Assembly: GCA_016210425.1 (NCBI GenBank)
Contig: JACQUE010000219.1
Location: 1-7,373, forward strand
Direction: 5' to 3'
Length of the DNA: 7,373 nt
Source of the DNA: Chloroflexota bacterium
GTDB lineage: Bacteria > Chloroflexota > Dehalococcoidia > JACQUE01
Shown: positions 1-5,787 of the stretch, piece by piece
Numbering within the stretch: position 1 is the first letter of the stretch
Layout of the letters: every line of letters starts with the position of its first letter
Notes under the pieces: generated by a model
Told to the model about the DNA's origin: nothing
What the model saw: the letters and a program-made list of their open reading frames with translations, nothing else
Database searches by the model: none
Program-made: the position numbers and the translations under genes

Positions 1-359
1 GGATTGGCGATCTCGTAGTCAGCGGAGGGCTGGATGTCTCCAGCCGTCACCTTGCCTTCGCCGGCCACACCGAGCACCAGTTTGCCCGGCCTGTCCGACA
101 GCGCCCGCAGCCGAATCTGCTTAATGTTCAGGAGGAGGTCAGTCGTGTTCTCTTTAACGCAAGGAATGGTCGAGAACTCGTGCTGGACCTCTTCGACCTT
201 AACCCAGGTTATCGCGGCGCCGGTGAGAGAGCCCAGCAACACCCGGCGAATAGCGTTCCCAAGGGTTATGCCGAATCCGCTCTCCAGGGGCTCCACGACG
301 AAACGCCCGTGATCCCCTTGCGTTCTCACTTCAATTTTCGGGGTTACCAACTCCACCAA
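1..359 (-). CDS. rpoA: DNA-directed RNA polymerase subunit alpha, N-terminal part (cut by window edge)
   Basis: RpoA dimerises to form the platform on which beta and beta' assemble into core RNA polymerase. Only 119 codons are in the window; the rest of the N-terminal domain and the promoter-contacting C-terminal domain lie beyond base 1. Seen: the alpha assembly motif FGITLGNAIRRVLL at residues 29-42, then VQHEFSTIPCVKENTTDLLLNIK and a TAGDIQPSADYEI segment, all typical of the family. No ATG is available. I chose TTG at 359-357 because it gives the usual distance to the conserved PKI segment (as in Bacillus MIEIEKPKI) and lies 6 nt after AAGGAGG (366-372). GTG at 356-354, 9 nt after it, is the alternative. 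It is last in the visible cluster, 60 nt after rpsD, and the leader can fold over its ribosome-binding site. Identity is near certain; the exact start is not. Confidence 0.96.
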   Translation of the reverse strand, partial: MVELVTPKIEVRTQGDHGRFVVEPLESGFGITLGNAIRRVLLGSLTGAAITWVKVEEVQHEFSTIPCVKENTTDLLLNIKQIRLRALSDRPGKLVLGVAGEGKVTAGDIQPSADYEIAN

Positions 360-361
360 AA

Positions 362-390
362 GGTGCCTCCTTGCAAAGGGAGCTTGCACC
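362..390 (-). promoter_or_regulatory. Hairpin that can sequester the rpoA Shine-Dalgarno
   Basis: In the minus-strand transcript GGUGC (390-386) can pair with GCACC (366-362), and CUCC (382-379) with GGAG (370-367). This gives 9 base pairs with a 3-nt bulge (385-383) and an 8-nt loop. It would bury the GGAGG needed to start rpoA. Pairing is read directly from the bases; energy was not computed and a regulatory role is inferred. Confidence 0.45.
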
Positions 391-407
391 AAGCAATTCC
401 TGCTTGG
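389..407 (-). promoter_or_regulatory. Perfect 7-bp hairpin in the rpsD-rpoA leader
   Basis: CCAAGCA (407-401) and TGCTTGG (395-389) form a perfect 7-bp stem with a 5-nt loop, 12 nt after the rpsD stop codon. No T-run follows, so it is not a standard intrinsic terminator. It shares bases 389-390 with the downstream hairpin that covers the rpoA ribosome-binding site. A third option, GCTTG/CAAGC with a 3-nt loop (382-394), competes with both. The function is unknown. Confidence 0.45.
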
Positions 408-419
408 GCTGGCGCTAGC

Positions 420-1052
420 TTAGCGTGAGTAGTACTCGACGATGGCCTGCTCGTTGATCCGAGGGTCCATCTCCTCCCGAGGAGGAGTCGAAATGACCCG
501 GCCGGTCAGGTTATCCACGTCGACGCTCACCCAGGAGGGTATGCTCCGGCCCTTGATACTGGCCTTAGCGATCTCGTACGGCTCTTCGCCGATGCTCACC
601 GGCGCCCAGGCTATCACATCCCCTTGCTTGACCTCGCAAGAGGGGATGTTGGTCGGGCGGCCGCTGAGCAGGAAGTGGCCGTGGCGCACGAGCTGCCGCG
701 CCTGGCGGCGAGACTCCGCGAATCCCATCCTGAAGACGGCGTTATCAAGCCGCATCTCCAAGATCTGGAGCAGGTTGAGTCCTGTCGCGCCTGCGCGCCG
801 CTCCGCCTCATGGTAGTGGCGCCGGAACTGCTTCTCCAGCACCTCGAAGGTGTAGCGCGCCCGCTGCTTCTCACGTAGCTGCAAGCCGCGCTCGGAAACC
901 TTGGGCCGCCGCCGCGACGTCCCGTGCTGACCGGGTGGCCCGGAGCGTTTTTCTGCGGCGCACTTTGCGCTGAAGCACCGGTCGCCCTTCAGCAGTAGCT
1001 TATCGCCTAAGCGCCGGCAAAGCCGACATACAGGCCCCGTATAACGGGCCAT
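420..1052 (-). CDS. rpsD: 30S ribosomal protein S4 (zinc-binding type)
   Basis: S4 is a primary 16S rRNA binder that nucleates 30S assembly in the 5' domain; in several bacteria it also represses its own operon (family knowledge). The protein has 210 residues. Seen: four cysteines C9, C12, C26 and C31 in the N-terminal segment, the zinc-binding C+ form known from Thermus; GPPGQHG at 38-44; and the S4 RNA-binding domain at about 100-160 with MRLDNAVFRMGFAESRRQARQ followed by LVRHGH. It ends in YYSR and TAA. The ATG at 1052-1050 lies 5 nt after AAGGAGG (1058-1064). It follows rpsK by 29 nt and precedes rpoA by 60 nt, the alpha-operon order. A promoter-like element lies just upstream. No defects are seen. 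Confidence 0.99.
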   Translation of the reverse strand: MARYTGPVCRLCRRLGDKLLLKGDRCFSAKCAAEKRSGPPGQHGTSRRRPKVSERGLQLREKQRARYTFEVLEKQFRRHYHEAERRAGATGLNLLQILEMRLDNAVFRMGFAESRRQARQLVRHGHFLLSGRPTNIPSCEVKQGDVIAWAPVSIGEEPYEIAKASIKGRSIPSWVSVDVDNLTGRVISTPPREEMDPRINEQAIVEYYSR

Positions 1053-1080
1053 TCATACCTCCTTGTTAGCTGCCCAAAAT

Positions 1081-1109
1081 ATTATACACGCCTGCGTTTT
1101 GGCGGTCGA
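1081..1109 (-). promoter_or_regulatory. Candidate internal promoter ahead of rpsD-rpoA
   Basis: On the minus strand a perfect TATAAT (1086-1081) is preceded, after 17 nt, by TCGACC (1109-1104), which matches 4 of 6 bases of TTGACA. The rpsK stop codon TAA lies inside the TATAAT, and the element sits in a short AT-rich patch of otherwise GC-rich DNA. Transcripts would begin around base 1074, ahead of the rpsD ribosome-binding site. Part of the match is forced by the terminal R-V-stop codons of rpsK, so it could be chance. Confidence 0.35.
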
Positions 1110-1480
1110 CAGCCGTTGTGCGGGACAGGAGTGACGTCCCTGATGCTGATAATCGTGATGCCCGCGGCCTCGAGAGCCCTGATAGCGGCCTCCCGGCCGC
1201 TGCCCAAGCCCTTGACCAACACCGCCACCTGACGCAGCCCGTTCTCCATGCCCTTGCGCGCCGCCGCCGACGCCGCCATCTGCGCGGCATAGGGCGTGCT
1301 CTTTCGGGAGCCCTTGAAGCCGGCGGCTCCAGCGCTGCCCCAGGCGATGACGTTGCCCTGCGGGTCCGTCAGCGTTATCACTGTATTGTTGAACGTCGAC
1401 TGGATGTAGGCGCGCCCGCGGGGTACCGACTTGCGCTCCCGCCTCTTCGTCCTCGCCGCCTTCTTTCTTGGTTCCGGCAT
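1082..1480 (-). CDS. rpsK: 30S ribosomal protein S11
   Basis: S11 lies on the platform of the 30S subunit next to the mRNA exit channel and the 3' end of 16S rRNA. The protein has 132 residues, close to the bacterial norm. Seen: a basic N-terminal tail ([12 protein letters not shown]), [26 protein letters not shown] at about 24-49, [17 protein letters not shown] at 54-70, and the C-terminal family signature [13 protein letters not shown] at 120-132. The ATG at 1480-1478 is 6 nt after a purine-rich AAAGGA (1487-1492); this gene's SD is weaker than those of rpsM and rpsD. It is separated from rpsM by 47 nt that contain a GC-rich hairpin. It ends with TAA, which falls within a TATAAT sequence. 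Confidence 0.99.
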   Translation of the reverse strand: MPEPRKKAARTKRRERKSVPRGRAYIQSTFNNTVITLTDPQGNVIAWGSAGAAGFKGSRKSTPYAAQMAASAAARKGMENGLRQVAVLVKGLGSGREAAIRALEAAGITIISIRDVTPVPHNGCRPPKRRRV

Positions 1481-1500
1481 TATTCTTCCTTTCTATCGAA

Positions 1501-1526
1501 AGCCGGGGGAAACCCCTGGCCCGGCT
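1501..1526 (-). promoter_or_regulatory. GC-rich hairpin between rpsM and rpsK
   Basis: AGCCGGG (1526-1520 as complement) pairs with CCCGGCT (1507-1501) in a perfect 7-bp stem; the 12-nt loop can add two more G-C pairs. It begins one base after the rpsM stop codon and ends 8 nt before the rpsK SD. Only three T follow, so a true terminator is unlikely; partial attenuation, RNA processing or stabilisation of the upstream message are possible inferences. Confidence 0.45.
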
Positions 1527-1527
1527 G

Positions 1528-1911
1528 TTACTTCTTGGCAACCGAGCGGCGGCGTCCGGCCACGGTCTTGCGGGCTCCGCGCTTGGTGCGGGCGTTGGTC
1601 CGCGTCCGCTGGCCGCGAGCGGGCAGCCCGCGACGGTGGCGGAGGCCCCGGTAGCAGCCGATCTCCGTCAGCCGCTTGATGTTAAGGCTGACCTCACGGC
1701 GCAGGTCTCCCTCAACAGTGTACTGCTTATCGATCACCTCACGGATGCGGTTGACCTCTTCCTCGGTCAGCTCACGCACCTTCGTATCGGGATCGATCCC
1801 GGTCTGATGCAGGATCTTGATGCTGCTGGTTGAACCGATACCGTGTATGTAGGTCAGAGATACGCCGACCTTCTTGTCCCTTGGTACATCGACTCCTGCG
1901 ATTCTAGCCAT
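1528..1911 (-). CDS. rpsM: 30S ribosomal protein S13
   Basis: S13 sits in the head of the 30S subunit, contacts the 50S through bridges B1a/B1b, and touches P-site tRNA with its C-terminal tail. The protein has 127 residues. Seen: [15 protein letters not shown] at the start, a helix-hairpin-helix-like segment [10 protein letters not shown] at 21-30, the signature [19 protein letters not shown] with NART after it at about 87-108, and a very basic tail ending SVAKK. The reading frame stays open upstream to 1974, but ATG at 1911-1909 is the real start: it gives the conserved MARIAGV and lies 6 nt after AAGGAG (1918-1923). The longer version would run into rpmJ. It follows rpmJ by 28 nt and opens the alpha-operon part. 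Stop TAA. Confidence 0.99.
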   Translation of the reverse strand: MARIAGVDVPRDKKVGVSLTYIHGIGSTSSIKILHQTGIDPDTKVRELTEEEVNRIREVIDKQYTVEGDLRREVSLNIKRLTEIGCYRGLRHRRGLPARGQRTRTNARTKRGARKTVAGRRRSVAKK

Positions 1912-1939
1912 AGGTCTCTCCTTCGATTGACAGGCGCCG

Positions 1940-2053
1940 CTAGCCCTGGCGCTGCTTGTGGCGCGGGTTCTCACAGATCACCATGAGAACGCCCTCTCGC
2001 TTCACAAGTTTGCATTTCTCGCAACGCGGCTTGATTGAGGCTTTTACTTTCAC
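1940..2053 (-). CDS. rpmJ: 50S ribosomal protein L36 (zinc-binding form)
   Basis: L36 is the smallest 50S protein and is a late-assembling, rRNA-compacting zinc protein. The 37-residue product begins [19 protein letters not shown] and ends NPRHKQRQG. The zinc ligands C11, C14, C27 and H32 (C-x2-C-x12-C-x4-H) are all present, so this is the zinc-containing paralogue, not the zinc-free stress form. The start is GTG at 2053-2051, fixed by the invariant MKV(K/R)AS start and by AGGGGG (2062-2067) 8 nt upstream. It lies between infA (30-nt gap) and rpsM (28-nt gap), the usual place in clusters with infA. Stop TAG. It is easily missed because it is so short. Confidence 0.97.
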   Translation of the reverse strand: MKVKASIKPRCEKCKLVKREGVLMVICENPRHKQRQG

Positions 2054-2083
2054 GACGCCTACCCCCTATAAGCAAATAACGAG

Positions 2084-2302
2084 CTACTTAAATCGATATG
2101 TTATCCGGCCGCGGGAGAGATCATAGGGCGAAAGCTCAACCAGTACCCGGTCGCCGGGGAGGATACGGATGAAGTGAAGCCTGATCTTGCCCGAGACATG
2201 GGCCAGGACCTTGTGGCCATTAGCCAACTGCACCCTAAACATAGCGTTCGGCAGCGACTCCAGGACCACTCCCTCAACTTCGATGCCATCCTTCTTCGGC
2301 AT
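2084..2302 (-). CDS. infA: Translation initiation factor IF-1
   Basis: IF-1 binds the A site of the 30S subunit during initiation and helps IF-2 and IF-3 select the initiator tRNA. The protein has 72 residues, the exact bacterial length, as a single OB-fold domain. Seen: the family core [20 protein letters not shown] at 7-26, [14 protein letters not shown] at 28-41, [10 protein letters not shown] at 44-53 and the ending [17 protein letters not shown]. The ATG at 2302-2300 is preceded by GGGAGG (2306-2311), with a rather short 3-nt spacer. It stands 37 nt after map and 30 nt before rpmJ. Stop TAG directly after the canonical YRFK end, which shows TAG is read as stop here. Confidence 0.99.
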   Translation of the reverse strand: MPKKDGIEVEGVVLESLPNAMFRVQLANGHKVLAHVSGKIRLHFIRILPGDRVLVELSPYDLSRGRITYRFK

Positions 2303-2339
2303 AAACCTCCCGCAAAACCTTCTGTCCAGGCATCCCGCC

Positions 2340-3089
2340 CTAGGGCAGGGTTAGAACCTCGGCTCCACCATCCGTGATAACAATAGTATGCTCAAAATGG
2401 GCCGAGAGGGAGCCATCAGCCGTCACGACGGTCCACCCGTCCTCAAGCGCCCTCGTCCGCCAGCCGCCCACGTTAACCATTGGCTCCAGGGCCATCGTCA
2501 TGCCCTTGCGGAGGAGGACGCCTTCCCCGGGGTTACCATAGTTGGGCACCTGAGGGTCCTCGTGCATCTGCCGGCCAATGCCATGTCCTACGTACTCCCG
2601 CACCACCGAGAAACCTTTGCTCTCAGCGTGGCGCTGGATGGCCGCCGAGATATCCCCCAGATGAGCCCCCGGCTTTGCCGCGGCGATACCATTCTCCAGG
2701 GCTCCACGCGTCGCCTCAATGAGCTCACGACCCTGCCGACTCACCTGACCCAAGCCGACCGTCACGGCAGCATCGCCCTGGAAGCCCCGGTAGATGGCCC
2801 CCAGGTCCAGGCTCACAATATCGCCATCGCGAAGGACCCGCTCCCCAGGGATGCCATGCACTACTTGCTCATTGACCGAGACACATACGTAGGCCGGATA
2901 GCCCCGGTAGTCCTTGAACGAGGGAATGCCGCCTCGCTTCTCTATCTCCTCGCGGGCAATGTCATCGAGCTCGCGGGTCATCATGCCGACCCGCAGGGCC
3001 CCTGCGAGGGTAGCCAGGGTCTCAGCAACGATCCGCCCCGCCTCCCGCATCAGGCCGATCTCATTGGCCGACTTGATCTCTATTCCCAT
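2340..3089 (-). CDS. map: Methionine aminopeptidase, type I
   Basis: The enzyme removes the initiator methionine from nascent proteins whose second residue is small. It has 249 residues with the pita-bread fold. All five expected metal ligands are present: D95, D106, H169, E202 and E233, as are the active-site histidines H78 (in VVHGIPGE) and H176 (in [11 protein letters not shown]). There is no N-terminal zinc-finger extension, so this is the short type Ia/Escherichia-like form. The ATG at 3089-3087 gives the expected [18 protein letters not shown] start, and an in-frame TAG immediately upstream (3092-3090) rules out a longer protein. Oddly, the nearest SD-like run, GGGGAGGG (3106-3113), is 16 nt away, too far for normal use. 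It is 33 nt after adk, and the neighbourhood is typical. Stop TAG. Confidence 0.98.
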   Translation of the reverse strand: MGIEIKSANEIGLMREAGRIVAETLATLAGALRVGMMTRELDDIAREEIEKRGGIPSFKDYRGYPAYVCVSVNEQVVHGIPGERVLRDGDIVSLDLGAIYRGFQGDAAVTVGLGQVSRQGRELIEATRGALENGIAAAKPGAHLGDISAAIQRHAESKGFSVVREYVGHGIGRQMHEDPQVPNYGNPGEGVLLRKGMTMALEPMVNVGGWRTRALEDGWTVVTADGSLSAHFEHTIVITDGGAEVLTLP

Positions 3090-3122
3090 CTATTAAAGTG
3101 CAGCGCCCTCCCCGCTCTGAAG

Positions 3123-3770
3123 CTAGCTTCTAACCAGCGTCGCCAGCATCTCCCTGCCCACCACCTCCACGTCCTGCTCGCCGTTGACCTCCAACAGCTT
3201 GCCGGCCCTCTCGTAGTAGCCGATGAGGGGCGCTGTCTGCCGGAAGTAGACGCCCAGCCGGTTGCGGGCCGTCTCGATGGTGTCGTCCGCACGCTGGTAG
3301 AGCTCGCCTCCGCAGCGGTCGCACTTGCCCACCACCTGCGGCGGCGCGCTGACCATATGGTACGGTGTCTGGCATTGGCGACAGATCCAGCGTCCGCTGA
3401 GCCGCCGCAGCAGCTCCTCCGTCGAGACCTTTATGTAGAGCACCTTGCCGATGGCCTTGCCCATCTCAGCAAGGGCCGCGTCCAGGGCCACCGCCTGCTC
3501 CACGGTCCGCGGGAATCCGTCCAGGATGACCCCTTTGGCGCAGTCCGGACGGCTGATGCGCTCCAGCACCATCCGGATCGTGACATCATCGGGCACAAGC
3601 TCACCACGGTCCATATAGGACTTGGCCAGAAGGCCTAGCTCGCTGCCGGAAGCCGCCGCCTCGCGGAAGATATCGCCGGAGGCGACATGCGCCAGCCCGG
3701 TCTCCTTCGCCAAGGTCACTGCCTGGGTACCCTTACCGGCGCCAGGCGCTCCCAAAAGTATTATGTACAG
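3123..3770 (-). CDS. adk: Adenylate kinase, zinc-LID type, probable CTG start
   Basis: Adk interconverts AMP + ATP and 2 ADP in the cytosol. Seen: P-loop GAPGAGKGT at 7-15, AMP-binding segment ASGDIFREAA, DGFPRTVEQA, and a LID with C130, C133, C150 and C153 as in the zinc-binding Gram-positive enzymes. Arginines RWICRQC and RADDT in the LID are kept. No ATG, GTG or TTG lies in frame between the upstream stop (3848-3846) and TTG 3755, which would remove the first beta strand (YIILL) before the P-loop. CTG at 3770-3768 gives MYIILLGAPG, a 215-residue protein, and cysteine numbers identical to the Bacillus enzymes, and has GGAGGGGG (3777-3784) at the right distance. So CTG is the likely start; a sequence error is the alternative. 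It follows secY by 46 nt. Stop TAG. Confidence 0.96.
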   Translation of the reverse strand: MYIILLGAPGAGKGTQAVTLAKETGLAHVASGDIFREAAASGSELGLLAKSYMDRGELVPDDVTIRMVLERISRPDCAKGVILDGFPRTVEQAVALDAALAEMGKAIGKVLYIKVSTEELLRRLSGRWICRQCQTPYHMVSAPPQVVGKCDRCGGELYQRADDTIETARNRLGVYFRQTAPLIGYYERAGKLLEVNGEQDVEVVGREMLATLVRS

Positions 3771-3776
3771 ATCCGT

Positions 3777-3784
3777 CCCCCTCC
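3777..3784 (-). promoter_or_regulatory. Shine-Dalgarno of adk supporting the CTG start
   Basis: GGAGGGGG lies 6 nt (9 nt from the GGAGG core) before the CTG at 3770. For the only downstream alternative, TTG at 3755, the spacing would be over 20 nt. The site thus decides for CTG. Confidence 0.7.
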
Positions 3785-3796
3785 GCTCAACTCGCT

Positions 3797-3808
3797 GCCC
3801 GCACGGGC
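3797..3808 (-). promoter_or_regulatory. Small GC hairpin in the secY-adk gap
   Basis: GCCC-GTGC-GGGC forms a 4-bp stem with a 4-nt loop, 8 nt after the secY stop codon; flanking TCG/CGA (3792-3810) could extend it with a small bulge. There is no T-run, so it is not a terminator. It is weak and may be chance in GC-rich sequence. Confidence 0.25.
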
Positions 3809-3816
3809 GACTGACC

Positions 3817-5148
3817 TCACCTGATGAACCCCTCGTATTGGCGCATCAGAAGTTGCGCCTCGAGCTGTTTCATTGTCTCCAGCACCACGCCGACCACAAT
3901 CAGCACGGAAGTGCTTTGCAACTGCAACGTTCGCACATCCGTGATCTGTTGAGCTATGAACGGCAAGATGGCGATCAGCCCCAGGAACAGGGCTCCCGCC
4001 CAGGTGATGCGAATAAGCACCCGGTTCAGGTATTCCGCCGTCGGCCGGCCCGGCCTGATGCCGGGCACAAACCCGCCGTTCTTCTGCAGGTTCTCCGACA
4101 GGTTCTGCTGCTGGAAGATGACCATCGTGTAGAAGAAGGTGAATACCACCGCCAACAGGAAATAGCCCAACCAGTAGATGATCCTCTGCGGGTCGAACCA
4201 GCCGCTGACGCGGGTCGCCAGCTCCGCGATCGCGGAGTTTCCAGCCGTCTGGAAGTAGCTGGCGATAGTACCCGGGAAGATCATGATCGACATGGCGAAG
4301 ATCAGTGGGATCATGCCCGCCGCGTTAACGCGCAGCGGTATGTGGCTGGCCCCGCTCTGGCGGTACATGCGCCCGCCCCTGAAGAGGCTACGAGCGTATT
4401 GCACCGGGATGCGCCGCTGCGCCTCATGGAAGATGACGATGAAGAACACCATCAGCACGGCGATAACCAGGTACGACAATAGGCCTGTGAAGTTGCCCTT
4501 GGCAATGAGCCCCTGTCCCACATACGTGGGCAACGTCGCCACGATGCCTCCGAAGATGATAATGGAGATGCCGTTGCCGATACCGTTCTCCGTGATGAGC
4601 TCGCCGAGCCAGACGGCGACGGCCGTTCCGGCCGTCATCGACACGATCATGGCCACCGTTAGCAGCAGCGAGCCGCCCGAGAATCCGAAGTCTGAGAGGG
4701 CCCCCTGGCTGCGCAGAAGTGCCAACTGGCCATAGCCCTGCAGGGCGGCGAACGGTATCGTCAGCCAGTGGGTGTACTGGTTCAGCTTGGTGCGGCCCGA
4801 TTCGCCCTCCCGTGAGAGCGCAGTCAGGCTGGGCACAATCGGCACCAGAAGCTGGATGACGATGGACGCCGTGATGTACGGATAAACGCCCATGGCCGCG
4901 ATGCTTAGCTGCCGCAAAGCGCCGCCGCTAAAGAGATCCAGGAAGCCCAGGAGCTGGTTCTGGTCAAACAGGTTCTCAAGCTGCTTCGTGTCCACGCCCG
5001 GGACGGGTATATGGGCCATGAAGCGATATATTATCAGCAATGCGAAAGTGAAGAGGATCTTCTTTCGCAGGTCAGGCTGAACGAAGGCCTCCAGCACTGC
5101 TGTGAGCAGGCGTGGCCTAGATTGCTGTCTTTGCGTTTGCTGGTACAT
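3817..5148 (-). CDS. secY: Preprotein translocase subunit SecY
   Basis: SecY is the channel of the Sec translocon in the cytoplasmic membrane and works with SecE, SecG and SecA or the ribosome. It has 443 residues and about ten hydrophobic segments (roughly 31-48, 82-104, 125-145, 159-180, 190-208, 222-241, 277-297, 325-346, 380-400 and 410-425). Seen: the [11 protein letters not shown] end of helix 1, a plug-region [18 protein letters not shown], the cytosolic loop [11 protein letters not shown], the loop [18 protein letters not shown] at 357-374 and the ending [16 protein letters not shown]. The ATG at 5148-5146 lies inside the end of rplO, with GAGG (5158-5161) 9 nt before it. GTG at 5097-5095 would avoid the 32-nt overlap but has no SD. 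The N-terminus [13 protein letters not shown] is polar and unremarkable. Stop TGA. Confidence 0.98.
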   Translation of the reverse strand: MYQQTQRQQSRPRLLTAVLEAFVQPDLRKKILFTFALLIIYRFMAHIPVPGVDTKQLENLFDQNQLLGFLDLFSGGALRQLSIAAMGVYPYITASIVIQLLVPIVPSLTALSREGESGRTKLNQYTHWLTIPFAALQGYGQLALLRSQGALSDFGFSGGSLLLTVAMIVSMTAGTAVAVWLGELITENGIGNGISIIIFGGIVATLPTYVGQGLIAKGNFTGLLSYLVIAVLMVFFIVIFHEAQRRIPVQYARSLFRGGRMYRQSGASHIPLRVNAAGMIPLIFAMSIMIFPGTIASYFQTAGNSAIAELATRVSGWFDPQRIIYWLGYFLLAVVFTFFYTMVIFQQQNLSENLQKNGGFVPGIRPGRPTAEYLNRVLIRITWAGALFLGLIAILPFIAQQITDVRTLQLQSTSVLIVVGVVLETMKQLEAQLLMRQYEGFIR

Positions 5149-5584
5149 ACGGAGTTTCCTCGGCTACGCCGCCCGCAGCCTCGATCTTCTGTTTGGCGGA
5201 TGCGGAGAACTTGTTGGCCTTGACCACCAGCCGGCGGTCAAGCCCCCCCTCGCCCAGTATCTTCACCGGCGCGCCCTTGCGGACGAGGCCCGCGCCAAGA
5301 AGGGCCTCTGGATTAACCTCGGCCCCCTCGGGGAATGCCTTAAGCTGGCTCAGATTGACGACCTCGTACTCGACTCTGAATATATTCGTGAAGCCGCGCT
5401 TGCGGGGCATGCGCTTAATTAGCGGGAGCTGGCCGCCCTCGAAACCGCGCCGGACGGTCCCCCGGGCCTTCTGGCCCTTGGTGCCCCGGCCGGACGTCTT
5501 ACCGTGGCCGCTGCTGTCGCCGCGCCCTACGCGCTTCGGCTTGTGTTTGGCGCCCACTGGGGGGCGCAGTTCGTTCTGCTTCAC
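5117..5584 (-). CDS. rplO: 50S ribosomal protein L15
   Basis: L15 is a late 50S assembly protein bound to domain II of 23S rRNA. The protein has 155 residues. Seen: the long glycine-rich basic N-terminal extension [23 protein letters not shown] at about 20-42 that threads into r[22 protein letters not shown] at 47-65 and the C-terminal globular part with [18 protein letters not shown] and [14 protein letters not shown]. The start is GTG at 5584-5582 (giving MKQNELRPP), 6 nt after GGAGAG (5591-5596); its GTGA overlaps the rpmD TGA by 4 nt. The end overlaps secY by 32 nt in another frame, so its last codons ([14 protein letters not shown]) also carry the secY SD and start. Stop TAG. Confidence 0.98.
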   Translation of the reverse strand: MKQNELRPPVGAKHKPKRVGRGDSSGHGKTSGRGTKGQKARGTVRRGFEGGQLPLIKRMPRKRGFTNIFRVEYEVVNLSQLKAFPEGAEVNPEALLGAGLVRKGAPVKILGEGGLDRRLVVKANKFSASAKQKIEAAGGVAEETPYVPANAKTAI

Positions 5585-5787
5585 TGTCTGCTCTCCGGCG
5601 CTGTCTCGCCTATCTCCTCCACCTTTACGAGGTGGCGGACCTTGACGACCATGCCCCTGACGGAAGGGGTATCGTCGTGCTCCACGGTCTGGTTAAGCCG
5701 GTGTAAGCCCATGGCCCGGATGGTCCGTTTCTGGTCCTCCTTCTGGCCGATGGCGCTCTTGAACCAGGTTATCCTCAGCCTACCCAC
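5581..5787 (-). CDS. rpmD: 50S ribosomal protein L30
   Basis: L30 is a small 50S protein of the spc operon. The product has 68 residues against a usual 58-61. Seen: [33 protein letters not shown] and [20 protein letters not shown], the full family core, followed by about 10 extra residues [10 protein letters not shown]. The start is GTG at 5787-5785, 8 nt after AGGGGG (5796-5801). A further GTG at 5796 would add three residues but has no SD spacing. The start overlaps the rpsE stop by 8 nt and the TGA stop overlaps the rplO GTG by 4 nt, so it is likely coupled on both sides. The C-terminal extension covers the rplO SD, which may explain it. Confidence 0.97.
   Translation of the reverse strand: MGRLRITWFKSAIGQKEDQKRTIRAMGLHRLNQTVEHDDTPSVRGMVVKVRHLVKVEEIGETAPESRQ

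Noticed and set aside
1000..1056. 18-codon out-of-frame ORF starting with the ATG at 1056-1054 beside the rpsD start
   Set aside because: Its ATG is only 1 nt after the SD, so initiation is unlikely; no sign of a leader peptide.
1053..1541. 162-codon minus-strand frame spanning rpsM end, rpsK and rpsD leader
   Set aside because: It is out of frame with the conserved S11 and S13 proteins and has no motif of its own.
1912..1974. 21-residue N-terminal extension of S13
   Set aside because: It would run into rpmJ and precedes the canonical MARIAGV start, which has its own SD.
2054..2083. AT-rich patch between infA and rpmJ as a promoter
   Set aside because: No -10 and -35 pair with acceptable spacing could be read.
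2337..2346. 10-bp palindrome GCCCTAGGGC at the map stop
   Set aside because: It has no loop and no T-run; common in GC-rich DNA and partly set by the stop codon.
2388..3638. 416-codon plus-strand open frame
   Set aside because: It is antisense to map and adk, whose catalytic residues are intact; the protein shows no family features.
3622..4482. 286-codon plus-strand open frame
   Set aside because: It is antisense to the adk start and the secY 3' half; composition (His, Gln, Arg, Asp rich) mirrors reversed membrane-protein codons.
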